Notes under the pieces: generated by a model | Seen by the model: only the letters and a program-made list of their open reading frames with translations | Database searches by the model: none | What the model was told of the DNA's origin: nothing | Source: Apostichopus japonicus | Taxonomy: Eukaryota > Echinodermata > Holothuroidea > Aspidochirotida > Stichopodidae | Length of the DNA: 64,000 nucleotides | Reading direction: 5' to 3' | Assembly (NCBI RefSeq): GCF_037975245.1 | Contig: NC_092564.1 | Span: forward strand, 22,237,984 to 22,301,983 | Position numbers and translations under genes: made by a program | In this document: one piece after another, positions 1 to 11,585 of the stretch | How the letters are laid out: each line of letters starts with the position of its first letter | How positions within the stretch are numbered: the stretch's first letter is position 1

Positions 1-677
1 ATTAGTGACCCTAGCCACTCCAGATACACCCAGTTCTAGCGAAGTTACTGGTGGTTACATCAAAATCTGTGACACTCCAAGAGAAACTTTCGTCAAACGA
101 AAATCCTAACTGTAATCGAGCTATAGCACGTCTTTAATGTGTCATGACTTTCAGGTTCAGTCAACCATATATGTAGATGTTGGATATACCTATATATAGC
201 TAAGAGGTTTAACCAGTTCATTTGCCGAACTTGAATACTTGAAAAGTAATGAAAGGATTATTATATCAGTTCCTACAATGTTATCAATAGACAAGTTGTT
301 AAATCCTTTAGGTGCTCTAAAACCTGTGAAACAGGTGCTGCTGATCAGGACTACGTTCAGTTCCAACGGATAGGCTGTTGGGTCATTCCGTGTCAAATCA
401 CGGATGGCTGTTGCTGCACCCTCTCCAAAAATTCCCATTTTTTTTACATGATTGGAACACCGTGAAATAAGCATATTCTGAAAATTACAGTGGCATTGCT
501 TCACAATTGGCCGATTTATCACACTTTGATATTCCGCAATTTGTCGCCACCGTTGCATTATGGCGTTTTCTTGACTGTTGAGGTCTCATTTCTCAGCAAT
601 TAAACATGCTACTACCTTTCTACTACAGATGCCTATATAGTCTATCCCATCTAACAGGAATACAAAAAAAATTCAAA
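1..677. other. Unassigned left flank
   Basis: No recognisable gene. The minus strand is open from 558 to 190 (122 codons from an ATG), with no familiar motif, no clear splice sites and a composition like its surroundings, so I do not call it a gene. The stretch ends where the 42-bp satellite begins. Confidence 0.4.
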
Positions 678-3600
678 ACATGTCTCAACGAGCCAGAACA
701 TGGCAACTGATTCATAGTAACATGTCTCAGCGAGCCAGAACATGGCAACTGATACATAGTTACATGTTTCAGCGAGCAAGAACATGGCAACTGATACATA
801 GTAACATGTCTCAGCGAGCAGGAACATGGCAACTGATACATAGTAACATGTCTCAGCGAGCAAGAACATGGCAACTGATACATAGTAACATGTCTCAGCG
901 AGCAAGAACATGGCAACTGATACATAGTAACATGTCTCAGCGAGCCAGAACATGCAGAACATGGCAACTGGTACATAGTAACATGTCTCAGCGAGCAAGA
1001 ACATGGCAACTGGTACATAGTAACATGTCTCAGCGAGCCAGAACATGGCAACTGATACATAGTAACATGTCTCAGCGAGCCTGAACATGGCAACTGATAC
1101 ATAGTAACATGTCTCAGCGAGCAAGAACATGGCAACTGGTACATAGTAACATGTCTCAGCGAGCCAGAACATGGCAACTGATACATAGTAACATGTCTCA
1201 GCGAGCCTGAACATGGCAACTGATACATAGTAACATGTCTCAGCGAGCAAGAACATGGCAACTGGTACATAGTAACATGTCTCAGCGAGCCAGAACATGG
1301 CAACTGATACATAGTAACATGTCTCAGCGAGCCAGAACATGGCAACTGATACATAGTAACATGTCTCAGCGAGCAATTACATGGCAACTATTACATTGTA
1401 ACATGTCTCAGCGAGCCAGAACAGGGCAACTGATACACAGTAACATGTCTCAGCGAGCCAGAACATGGCAACTGGTACATAGTAACATGTCTCAGCGAGC
1501 CAGAACATGTCAACTGATACATAGTAACATGACTCAGCGAGCCAGAACATGGCAACTGGTACATAGTAACATGTCTCAGCGAGCGAGTACATGGCAACTG
1601 GTACATAGTTACATGTCTTAGCGAGCAAGAACATGGCAACTGGTACATAGTTACATGTTTCAGCGAGCAAGAACATGGCAACTGGTACATAGTAACATGT
1701 CTCAGCGAGCAAGAACATGGCAACTGGTACATATCAACATGTCTCAGCGAGCAAGAACATGGCAACTGATACATAGTAACATATCTCAGCGAGCCAGAAC
1801 ATGGCAACTGATACATAGTAACATGTCTCAGCGAGCAAGAACATGGCAACTGGTACAGAGTAACATGTCTCAGCGAGCCAGAACCTGACAACTGATACAT
1901 AGTAACATGTCTCAGCGAGCAAGAACATGGCAACTGATACATAGTAACATATCTCAGCGAGCAAGAACATGGCAACTGATACATAGTAACATGTCTCAGC
2001 GAGCAAGAACATGGCAACTGATACATAGTACATGTCTCAGCGAGCAAGAACATGGCAACTGATACATAGTAACATGTCTCAGCGAGCCAGAACATGCAGA
2101 ACATGGCAACTGGTACATAGTAACATGTCTCAGCGAGCAAGAACATGGCAACTGGTACATAGTAACATGTCTCAGCGAGCCAGAACATGGCAACTGATAC
2201 ATAGTAACATGTCTCAGCGAGCCTGAACATGGCAACTGATACATAGTAACATGTCTCAGCGAGCAAGAACATGGCAACTGGTACATAGTAACATGTCTCA
2301 GCGAGCCAGAACATGGCAACTGATACATAGTAACATGTCTCAGCGAGCCTGAACATGGCAACTGATACATAGTAACATGTCTCAGCGAGCAAGAACATGG
2401 CAACTGGTACATAGTAACATGTCTCAGCGAGCCAGAACATGGCAACTGATACATAGTAACATGTCTCAGCGAGCCAGAACATGGCAACTGATACATAGTA
2501 ACATGTCTCAGCGAGCAATTACATGGCAACTATTACATTGTAACATGTCTCAGCGAGCCAGAACAGGGCAACTGATACACAGTAACATGTCTCAGCGAGC
2601 AAGAACATGGCAACTGGTACATAGTAACATGTCTCAGCGAGCCAGAACATGTCAACTGATACATAGTAACATGACTCAGCGAGCCAGAACATGGCAACTG
2701 GTACATAGTAACATGTCTCAGCGAGCGAGTACATGGCAACTGGTACATAGTTACATGTCTTAGCGAGCAAGAACATGGCAACTGGTACATAGTTACATGT
2801 TTCAGCGAGCAAGAACATGGCAACTGGTACATAGTAACATGTCTCAGCGAGCAAGAACATGGCAACTGGTACATATCAACATGTCTCAGCGAGCAAGAAC
2901 ATGGCAACTGATACATAGTAACATATCTCAGCGAGCCAGAACATGGCAACTGATACATAGTAACATGTCTCAGCGAGCAAGAACATGGCAACTGGTACAG
3001 AGTAACATGTCTCAGCGAGCCAGAACCTGACAACTGATACATAGTAACATGTCTCAGCGAGCAAGAACATGGCAACTGATACATAGTAACATATCTCAGC
3101 GAGCAAGAACATGGCAACTGATACATAGTAACATGTCTCAGCGAGCAAGAACATGGCAACTGATACATAGTACATGTCTCAGCGAGCCAGAACCTGACAA
3201 CTGATACATAGTAACATGTCTCAGCGAGCCAGAACATGGCAACTGGTACATAGTAACATGACTCAGCGAGCCAGAACATGGCAACTGATACATAGCAACA
3301 TGTCTCAGCGCGCAAGTACATGGCAACTATTACATAGTAACATGTCTCAGCGAGCCAGAACAGGGCAACTGATACATAGTAACATGTCTCAGCGAGCCAG
3401 AACATGCAGAACATGGCAACTGGTACATAGTAACATGTCTCAGCGAGCCTGAACATGGCAACTGATACATAGTAACATGTCTCAGCGAGCAAGAACATGG
3501 CAACTGATACATAGTAACATGACTCAGCGAGCCAGAACATGGCAACTGATACATAGTAACATGTCTCAGCGAGCCAGAACATGCAGAACATGGCAACTGG

Positions 3601-4127
3601 TACATAGTAACATGTCTCAGCGAGCCTGAACATGGCAACTGATACATAGTAACATGTCTCAGCGAGCCAGAACATGCAGAACATGGCAACTGGTACATAG
3701 TAACATGTCTCAGCGAGCAAGAACATGGCAACTGGTACATAGTAACATGTCTCAGCGAGCAAGAACATGGCAACTGATACATAGTAACATGTCTCAGCGA
3801 GCCAGAACATGGCAACTGATACATAGTAACATGTCTCAGCGAGCCTGAACAGGGCAACTGATACATAGTAACATGTCTCAGCGAGCAAGAACATGGCAAC
3901 TGGTACATAGTAACATGTCTCAGCGAGCCAGAACATGGCAACTGATACATAGTAACATGTCTCAGCGAGCCTGAACATGGCAACTGATACATAGTAACAT
4001 GTCTCAGCGAGCAAGAACATGGCAACTGGTACATAGTAACATGTCTCAGCGAGCCAGAACATGGCAACTGATACATAGTAACATGTCTCAGTGAGCCAGA
4101 ACATGGCAACTGGTACATAGTAACATG
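678..4127. repeat. 42-bp satellite array, about 82 units, with 1142-bp higher-order duplication
   Basis: Head-to-tail units of 42 bp, each starting acatgtctcagcgagc and ending with tacatagta. Several units carry a 9-bp insertion (catgcagaa type), giving 51 bp. Because 42 and 51 are multiples of three, several frames stay open for hundreds of codons on both strands, for example a 537-codon minus frame at 2533-4146; I read these as artefacts of periodicity, not genes. A block of 1142 bp (about 891-2032) is repeated almost base for base at 2033-3174. Each block ends at the same one-base deletion (tagtacatg for tagtaacatg), the signature of unequal exchange. A 126-bp trimer repeats at about 1081, 1207, 2223 and 3969. 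Unit variants (gccaga, gcaaga, gcctga; gatac, ggtac) are shuffled along the array. Confidence 0.97.
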
Positions 4128-4685
4128 CTTGTTGAAGTTTGAGCATTACTGACCGTTATGTGACCTTCTATATTGGGGTCATACTGATGATAGTAAGGTA
4201 AGTACGGGAAACAAGCTACTGGTACTTCTAATAAGAAACAATATACGGATATAACCTTAGTACCATTGTGCACAAAATTGTTCGTGTCTTTCCGCGATTG
4301 AGTGCTCCATTGTTAACCCGCGGTTTACTGGATATTCTTGGGAGTTAAAGATGTTCGGAAGACTAGAGTCTTCAATGATAGAAATAAGTTTGAGACAGAA
4401 AACTCTGCAGTTGCAGTTAACTAATATATCATATATATAATATTATATAACATATATATGATAACATATCAAAAGCTCTACACAAATATTTACAATAGGC
4501 AAATAACAATTGCTAGGTTTAGATTCTCAGCTCAGAATGACGTACTGGGATTAAATCTACCAGTACTTATATACAACTCTGGAGGTCGCGCAAGCCTCTT
4601 AAGTTAGCTGTGCTCTCCATATATGTGAGCTGTGTTGTCTCTAATATGTTAGCATATATGTTAATGTGCTATCTATAATATGTTA

Positions 4686-4688
<3 letters not shown>
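4128..4688. other. Non-coding spacer between satellite and LINE
   Basis: AT-rich sequence with short TA-rich palindromic stretches around 4425-4470. I see no gene, splice signal or known repeat family. Confidence 0.5.
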
Positions 4689-4750
<62 letters not shown>

Positions 4751-4783
4751 TATATACTGTATATATATGTGTGTGTGTGTGTT
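4689..4783. repeat. TA then GT microsatellite
   Basis: About 30 uninterrupted TA dinucleotides (4689-4748), a short mixed stretch, then GT repeats to about 4783. It lies immediately upstream of the truncated LINE. Confidence 0.95.
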
Positions 4784-4822
4784 AGCTCCGCTATTTGTAA
4801 TATGTTAATGTTTTAAACGAAA

Positions 4823-6867
4823 ATGATGTCAATTCTGCTTATAATAACTTTTTTAACTTATAATAATTGTTTTCCTATTCGCCAAATCAATCATAAACAG
4901 CGTCGTAGAAAGAAACACCCCTGGATTACGAATGGTATTTTGACTTCCATTAAAAGGAAGCACAAACTTTACAGACGTCAGTTAAAGTCTCCTACAGTTA
5001 TGTACAAGTCTATGTATACAACGTATCGTAATAAGCTTAACCAAGTAATTAGGCTTTCGAAAAAGCTCTATTTTGACAATAAATTTAATGAGAGCAGAAA
5101 TAACACAAACCATACATGGCGTACTATTAATGAAATGTTGCACAATAACCGTAAAGAATCATCATATCCTGCTGTTTTCAAAGATGGTGACCAAGAAACC
5201 AGTGATGAAAATATTATTGCGAATAACTTCAACAATTTCTATGTAAATCTTGGACCATCGCTTGCTAGTAAAATAAATAACAAAGGTAAATCACATAAAA
5301 CCATCTATGATAACAATAGTCATTCAATATTCACATTCCCAGTCACTGAAGAAGAACTAATTAAAATTGCAACTTCCAACTTGAAACCCAATAAAGCAGC
5401 AGGATATGATGATTTCAAACCTGGTATTATAAAAAATGTTATTCCTTTTATTGCTAAGCCTTTGACCCATATATATAATTTATCATTTAACACTGGCGTA
5501 TTCCCAGATAAACTTAAAACGGCAAAGGTTATACCAATCTATAAAAAGGGAGATTCAAATGTATATGAGAATTATCGACCGATTTCATTGCTTTCCTGTT
5601 TTTCTAAAATCATAGAACGACTTATGTTCAATCGCATATTTAATTTTCTTAACCAATATAATATTCTCTGTAAAGAACAGTACGGCTTTCGACCCGAACA
5701 TTCTACTGAACTGGCTTTGGCAGATGCACTTAACAGTTTACATACTAGTCTTAATAATGGCAAAAATTGCATTGGTGTATTCCTCGACCTTTCGAAGGCG
5801 TTTGACACGATCGATCATACCATCCTTATCAATAAATTATTTTCATACGGCATTAGAGGAACTACTCTCAACTGGTTTGAAAGCTATATTTCGAACAGAT
5901 ATATACCTTGTATAAAAACTCTAGATCCGATCTTGCTAAAATTCGTTGCGGCGTTCCACAGGGTTCAGTCTTAGGTCCTTTGTTATTTATTCTATATATT
6001 AACGATATTTGTCATGTCTCCAAACTAGCCAAAATCATTCTCTTTGCCGATGACACCAGTATTTTCTTCGAGAGCGACGACATAATCACATTATCTTCCA
6101 ACGTGTCAAATGAATTAAATAAATTCTGTAATTGGTTTTCAGCCAACAAATTATCACTAAATGTACAAAAAAGTAATTACATTGTCTTTAATACTCGTAA
6201 TACACTTATTTGGTATAAAGATATATGTATGGATGGGAAAATAATTAAGCAAGTTTATACTACTAAGTTCTTAGGTGTAAATATTGATTGTAAACTTAGC
6301 TGGCGCAACCATATTTCAACTATTTGCAGTATAATTGCACGGAATGTTGGCATATTATCTAAGTTGAAATATTATCTATCGGAAAACATACTCAGAACAC
6401 TATACCAGACCCTGGTTGTTCCACATCTCACTTATTGTTCCATTATTTGGTCTGGTACATACAACACCAACCTTAACAATCTTATATTACTTCAAAAGGC
6501 AGCCATTCGCCACATAACACACTCAGCCCCACGTGAGCACACCAGTCCCCTATTTAAGAAACTCAACTTACTAAAATTGCACGATCTCATTAAAGTTAAG
6601 CTTGCATTATTTGCCTACAAGACCAGGAATGGATTACTACCAGCTGCCTTTGACAATTTTTTAACCAGTAACAGAGATGTACATAATCATAACACGAGGC
6701 ATGCTAATCATGCCCACTATAATCTCCACAATACCACCATTGGAACTTTAAGCCTACAAAACCGTGCAACAAAAACATGGAATCTTCTAATGAACGATTT
6801 AAAGAGTAAAAAGTCAGTCACATCCTTTAAGAAGTGGTTTTGTAAGGAAATAATAGCTAGTTACTGA
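4823..6867 (+). pseudogene. LINE reverse transcriptase ORF, frameshifted
   Basis: Two overlapping open frames (4823-5974 and 5908-6867) make one reverse transcriptase broken by a frameshift near 5903-5915. The frame change fits one lost base or two gained. The first part has KPNKAAGYDDF, NYRPISLLS, QYGFRPEHST and DLSKAFDTIDH. The second has CGVPQGSVLGPLLF and the catalytic box FADDTSIF, then the thumb and C-terminal region ending FKKWFCKEI. A second shift near 4859-4862 separates the upstream linker peptide (NDVNSAYNNFFNL) from the rest; the sequence fits a 2-base loss there. All RT catalytic motifs survive although the frame is broken twice, so decay looks fairly recent. No enzyme can be made from this copy. 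The product would normally reverse-transcribe LINE RNA at a nicked target. Confidence 0.93.
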
Positions 6868-6895
6868 CTAAAACTAAATTATACCTGTATGTAAT

Positions 6896-6898
<3 letters not shown>

Positions 6899-6969
<71 letters not shown>
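6899..6969. repeat. TA microsatellite inside LINE 3' UTR
   Basis: About 35 TA dinucleotides between the RT stop codon and the LINE 3' stem-loop, followed by TATG-rich sequence. Confidence 0.95.
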
Positions 6970-6971
<2 letters not shown>

Positions 6972-7052
6972 AACATTTAATTTGTACTTATATGTATGTA
7001 TGTATTTATACACATATATATATTTTCTTTTTTCTTTTCTTTTCTTTCTTCA

Positions 7053-7100
7053 GGGAGTCTTCCACACTGTTAAGCTTTTAAGCTTTATGGAAGACTTCCC
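7053..7100 (+). other. LINE 3'-end stem-loop
   Basis: The arm gggagtcttcca (7053-7064) pairs with tggaagacttccc (7088-7100), leaving one bulged T; the loop contains two aagctt copies. A hairpin close to the 3' terminus is typical of LINEs whose RT recognises its own RNA, and the position just before the ATA tail fits. The role is inferred from that analogy. Confidence 0.65.
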
Positions 7101-7142
7101 TCCACTTTGTACTTTTGTGGCAAACAAAATTATAATAATAAT

Positions 7143-8392
7143 TGTTCGGAGTATCTGATCAGAGCAAAGATAATGATGAGAAATGAAAACATGCAACAAA
7201 TATCACTTCGCAAGTCGGAAGGATGTGTTTATTATCATAGGCTTTCCTGTTTATCATTGAACTTAAGTATACAGAATAATTATGTATACACTACTACCTT
7301 GCAGTGTTACAGTATATATGTTTGACCATAAGATGGATGCACCGAGCGTTTCTGTACTGAATACGGTACGTCTATACAGAAACGTATACCTTCAAATAAA
7401 ACATGCACACGAAGTGTTGGACAAGTTAAAACACACATACAGAATAAGAGATTGCACTAATTACTAAAAGTTTAGAGGAAAGATTTCTCCACTCTAGCTT
7501 CTGTGATTGTAATATAAAATATTTGAGTGGACTCGGCTTGACTCAGTGCGTGTCGATGGTGTCCGAGTGAGAGACAAATCGAGTCCGACGTCCGCCTTCA
7601 AAGTACGAGGCCGCAGACATAGGGCCCTTGCCTAAATGGACTCAGAGTTAGGCAATGGTCATTTTTTACCATTAATACTAGAAAATAATTGGTAATACAT
7701 AAATGTACATAACATTTCCCTCTAAAGTTGTACATTTAACACTTCTAAATATCTGGAAATGGTGATTGCGAGGGTCAAACCTGACTACATAGTTTTTTTT
7801 AATGCTTCAGTTTTTTGCCCGGTGGGCCGGTGGGCCGGTTGGGCTGGGGACCTGGTAAAAATTACAGTCAATTTTCACAGTAGTTAATAGAATACAGACG
7901 GGTTGTGTAGAAATATATTTTTAACTGTGGGAATCAGTTCATGAAATCACCATGTTAGTTAGTCTGTTAGTTCGTAACAAAAGAACGTGCTATTGGCAAC
8001 CCGTCCGTGTTAATTGATTTTATTTAGGTTTTTTTCCATTTTCCATCTTCCAAAAACTAAATAAAATCCAGTCTAAAACATATATTTTTGTCTATTTTTG
8101 TTTACGTTTTTGACTTTCCTCAGTTAAAGCAACTGTTGCTTCTGGAAATTATATTTGGGTTATTTTTAAAGGATTATTGTAACCTACAAAATTGAGAAAT
8201 ATAGCATCATTTTGCATCTAGACATTCCTTAACTTAAAAAAAATCGCAATGGCGAGAGGGACACCCCCTCCCATTAGACCCCTCCCCCAGGACGGCGATC
8301 ACTACGGTAAGTAGCATGTCAATGAATAATGGGCCGGTCGAGGTGGAAAATGTCCGGGCCGGTTTTAAGACACAGTCCGCCCCTGCGTACAG
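7143..8392. other. Non-coding stretch with a hAT-like fragment
   Basis: No gene seen. GC-rich direct repeats (ggtgggccgg) sit near 7819-7840. At about 8245-8300 a segment matches the inner part of the hAT-like family found at 14107 and 60551 (ccattagacccctccccc), and 8376-8385 ends agtccgcccctg, a typical outer end. I could not find the matching left end or a target-site duplication. Confidence 0.45.
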
Positions 8393-8596
8393 GTAACTAC
8401 AACACACTCTTCCTTATCAATTGAAAGTTTACTCCCTAATTTCTTCCGAGGAAATGAGCCTTCAACTCTCAGAACATTCCCAGGCTTTGACGAAGATTAT
8501 TTTCTTGAGGAAGAAGAGGAGGAAATAGTTTTTGAGGGTGATGAAGATATCGGTGTTTTTTCCATATCAATTGAGCCCCTTGCAGAAGAATTGTAA
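8393..8596 (+). other. Possible acidic terminal exon (weak)
   Basis: An open frame of 67 codons plus stop follows a possible acceptor (cgtacag). It encodes a Ser/Thr-rich start and a strongly acidic run (EEEEEE, then EGDED). Acidity and an AG alone do not prove an exon; no partner exon was found and the opposite strand is also open. It is recorded because the composition differs from the surrounding DNA. Confidence 0.15.
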
Positions 8597-9077
8597 AACG
8601 ATTCCGATGGCCGAGACGCGCCGGCTGCCGATCGAAGTCCCCGAGCAGAACGGTTGGACTCTCCTGAACCGAAACTGGTCGGTTGAGCATAAACAAAACC
8701 ACCGTTATTAAGACCATAATATGATTTAAATTATCTCGATTGTCGATGATCCTGCTACTTAACTTCGTAGCGAAGCTCCTAGAATTTTGTGTCTTACAGT
8801 GCAAGGAAAATGTGACATTCTCTACAGTACATCCCTGTAGTACTAGTAGTGGTAACATGGGGTCTAGACCTAACTAATAGACGTTGTATAACAGGCTATA
8901 GCCCGTGTAATTGTATCATCCAAACTGTTACGTGAAATCATACTACAACACCAGTTTTACCAGAAAAGAAAAATTGCAGATCTAGTATTGATAGTTCTAA
9001 AACCAACTGCTTTAAGTTTTGTACACAATATTAGGTAACCAATAAAAAATAATCGTCATTTGCTGCATCAAGGAGGC

Positions 9078-9263
9078 CTAGCTATGGTCATAACAAGTAA
9101 TTTGGCAATAGTATAGGCCCACATGCACTCGTAAAGTTGTGTTTATGTAGTGTTTTGAACGAGTCGTTATTCTGCGATTTCTGTCATCTTTTGGAAAAGC
9201 GTGCAGGTGAAATCCGTCTTTACCTGTGTTGGAGCAACCTGCAAGCACACATCGGCTCGGCAT
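9078..9263 (-). CDS. THAP zinc-finger N-terminal fragment
   Basis: Minus-strand frame starting at the ATG at 9263 and reading MPSRCVLAGCSNTGKDGFHL, then HAFPKDDRNRR. This is the start of a THAP domain: Met-Pro, the first two zinc-binding cysteines (C5, C10) and the FPKD motif. The later Trp, Cys-x2-His and AVPTIF-type parts are absent before the stop, and no donor site was identified, so this is either exon 1 with an unrecognised splice or a decayed fragment. THAP domains bind DNA and occur in transcription regulators and in P-element and Kolobok transposases; which applies cannot be told. The upstream 5' region contains promoter-like motifs split by the insertion at 9390-10434. Confidence 0.55.
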   Translation of the reverse strand: MPSRCVLAGCSNTGKDGFHLHAFPKDDRNRRITTRSKHYINTTLRVHVGLYYCQITCYDHS

Positions 9264-9377
9264 AATTAACAGTTACGAGATAAATTTACATAAAACAAAA
9301 CTCCAAATCTCAATTACTACAGAGCACTGTAACAGAGTAACGTTGTGTGTTCTCAGATGTTTAAGAATGTAAGCAAA

Positions 9378-9389
9378 GCGTCCCGGAAG
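9378..9389. repeat. Left target-site duplication of the 9390-10434 element
   Basis: The 12-mer gcgtcccggaag is repeated in the same orientation at 10435-10446, directly outside both inverted-repeat arms. Confidence 0.8.
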
Positions 9390-10434
9390 CGATTTTTTTT
9401 CCCTGAACCTTTCGGGCAGTGTACGTGGAGTTTAGCCAATCAGAGCGAGGCTGCGTTGATGACGTACTACTCAGTAAAGATGGTCGTCGGGTAAATGCGT
9501 CGCTTCAATAACATAAGGTGGAAAACGAAAGAGCGCAAGTTCGAGCCCCCGTGTGGATTTTTCCCCCACTTTTTCTCATGTTCAAGAAGTTATGTCCAAG
9601 TATTATATCATGAATTGAAAATCGATATTATAAGTTATGTCATGGTTTTAGTGCATGGTCATCTTATATATGAAACTCCGTAGATAGTGTGGCGAAAATA
9701 TATATAGTTTCTTTTGTTCATTTTCCTTCTAGATCTTATTAGAGGGAAATCGGTCTCAGCCCCAAAATGTGGTACATCCGTTTTATGAAGGTTTATCATA
9801 ATTTAGAGGCAGATGACTGGCTAGAATAAAAGACAAGGGAAACAGATATTCATTCTGGAACAACTAAAAAGAGAGGATTTATTGCATAATAAAACATGGG
9901 CAGTACTTGCACTCTTTTTTTACCTAATTCGCTCATCAGTTTACAACAGATATTTGGCAGTTTCCACAATAAACCGTTAATTACTGGACCTCGTCTCTCA
10001 CAAGGAGGTGCTATAGGACTGTACCACTGTGTACAAATATTGCTGTGTAGATGTGTGTAAACTGTAAGTATGTAACATACTACTGTACCAGTACTACAGT
10101 ACTGAGTACAGTGTCATGTCAATCTGAAGACATTGTAAATTTGTACAACAGACAGCGATCATACATCGCCGGATTTCAAGAAAGAAACCGATGCAAACGT
10201 CACGTAAGTTGTGCACAATGATATAGTATAATGTTATTAGTGCAAGGCCTATATACCTTAATACTTTCTGCTGTATTACAACAATTATGTTGACTTATCG
10301 AATGTGATTTCCCCACTTCAACATTTGGTACGCACGCTGACCATCTTTACTGAGTAGTACGTCATCAACACAGCCTCGCTCTGATTGGCTAAACTCCACG
10401 TACACTGCCCGAAAGGTTCAGGAAAAAGAAATTC
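9390..10434. mobile_element. Mutator-like element with 96-bp terminal inverted repeats
   Basis: The arms at 9390-9485 and 10339-10434 are inverted copies differing at about five positions out of 96. Directly outside them lies the same 12-bp word in direct orientation. Long TIRs with a 9-12 bp duplication fit Mutator-like elements better than hAT (8 bp), piggyBac/Kolobok (TTAA) or P elements (8 bp), but no transposase is encoded in the 853-bp interior, so the class is inferred. Each arm carries a CCAAT-box motif (tagccaatcagag) and a CRE-like gatgacgta, so the ends may act as outward promoters. The element lies between the THAP start and the ETS/CRE sequence at 10440-10472. Confidence 0.8.
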
Positions 10435-10472
10435 GCGTCCCGGAAGTGAGCTGAGTTCCTCGAATGACGTCA
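10435..10472 (-). promoter_or_regulatory. Promoter-like ETS and CRE sites displaced by the insertion
   Basis: ccggaagt (10440-10447, an ETS-type site) is followed by the palindrome tgacgtca (10465-10472, a CRE). Without the element and one copy of its duplication, these sites would lie about 120-210 bp upstream of the THAP ATG. They could serve that gene or a divergent plus-strand transcript. Confidence 0.45.
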
Positions 10473-11475
10473 CGCCGCATTACCGAATATACAACAATTT
10501 TTAGAAAGTTTTATTACCCTCGAATTTTTGATCGTTTATTCCTCGAGGATGCAAGCTTCGTTTGACACAAATTGGGTATCATTGGAAAGCTACGAGTGTA
10601 TAGAAAACGATGATTTATATACATTTTTCCATTTCACCCTCTCTTTAATTGTGCATGAAGGACATCTGTCAAGAAACCATGATCATTTATCTATAGCATA
10701 ACGTCACGGTTGCATGAGGTCAATCAGTCTAATAACGTAGCCTGGTAAGGTATATTGTCTGTGATTAAGATTTACATGGATACGTCTTTGTCTGTATGCC
10801 GAAATCAATCAGCCACGCATTTATTATTCTTAACAACCACGCACGTCTGATAAATATCATTGAATAATGGGTTTGTGATGACGATTAAAAACACTTAGTG
10901 ACCAGAATGTTGATGCATTCATTTTGAGTTATTGATAGACTCTACCAAGTTTTTCTACTTGGACGAGGTTGGCCCATTCATATATATGCATATGCGGAGG
11001 CTATATCGTAAAACAAGTAACACACTGTGTATTTCTCCATATACCGGCTCACATTCCGTCTGCGGCGATGTAAAGGTAAAAGGAAAGATACAATTTGCCG
11101 AGCAGTCTCGGTAGAGTGGCTTTCTCTCTATTTCTAGTCTTTTTCGCTTTCCAATACAAAAAAGATATACAATGGATTTCCCTAGGCTTTCTTTATATCG
11201 TGAGGGTGTCTGGCATACGCTATATACAGCGGATGGCAAACTAGCTGAGAGGAACTACTGAGATGCAACAATACTAGAACCGGAATATTCGATTAACAAT
11301 TAGCCTTTACATGATCCTCGTTTACTCTTGTTCTAACTTCCAAGAATCAAAAGGTTATATTTCGATCTATTTTTATATTTTATACTGTACTATATCGCCA
11401 TTTGAAGTTCCAAAAGCCATTTTCTGTGTCAAAGCCTATCGAAAATCACATCATTTGCAATTTCAATTACTATAG
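10473..11475. other. Unassigned region upstream of the membrane-protein exons
   Basis: No convincing exon. Short open frames at 10932-11114 (plus) and 10955-11239 (minus) overlap and lack motifs. The exon preceding 11476 must end two bases into a codon; none was found here. Confidence 0.4.
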
Positions 11476-11585
11476 ATCTCCGGCACCAAAACCAGCAACG
11501 ACAACCAAACCAGTAACTACGAGGAGAACAACGAAGAAAAGGAAACCGACTACAACATTACTGACTACGCGGCCAACGACTACGA
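11476..11585 (+). CDS. Membrane-protein exon: Thr-rich stalk
   Basis: Acceptor tttcaattactatag, donor gtaaga. It encodes 36 whole codons dominated by Thr, Pro, Lys and Arg (SPAPKPATTTKPVTT then TRPTTT), a mucin-like stretch suited to O-glycosylation. One base remains for the next exon. It may also be alternatively spliced. Confidence 0.65.

Larger units (their letters stand above)
4795..7142 (+). mobile_element. 5'-truncated jockey/CR1-superclass LINE
   Basis: Non-LTR retrotransposon remnant containing the endonuclease-RT linker, a full reverse transcriptase region and the 3' tail. The apurinic endonuclease domain expected upstream is missing: a stop codon and microsatellite DNA lie directly 5' of the linker, so the copy is truncated. 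After the RT stop at 6867 come a TA microsatellite, a pyrimidine-rich tract (about 7021-7050), a stem-loop and a short ataataataat tail near 7130-7142, which I take as the 3' end. The clade call rests on motif spelling; Crack, Daphne, CR1 and L2-type lineages were not separated. No target-site duplication could be fixed because both sides are repetitive. Confidence 0.88.

Noticed and set aside
678-4127. CRISPR-like array
   Set aside because: Units are contiguous with no unique spacers; the sequence is eukaryotic.
623-4146. Long open frames of 254, 375 and 537 codons in the satellite on the minus strand, and several on the plus strand
   Set aside because: They are forced by the 42-bp (multiple of three) period and occur in several frames and both strands at once; there are no start context, domain or splice signals.
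9390-10434. P element as the class of the long-TIR element, because a THAP fragment lies next to it
   Set aside because: The THAP fragment is outside the inverted repeats, and the duplication is 12 bp, not 8 bp.
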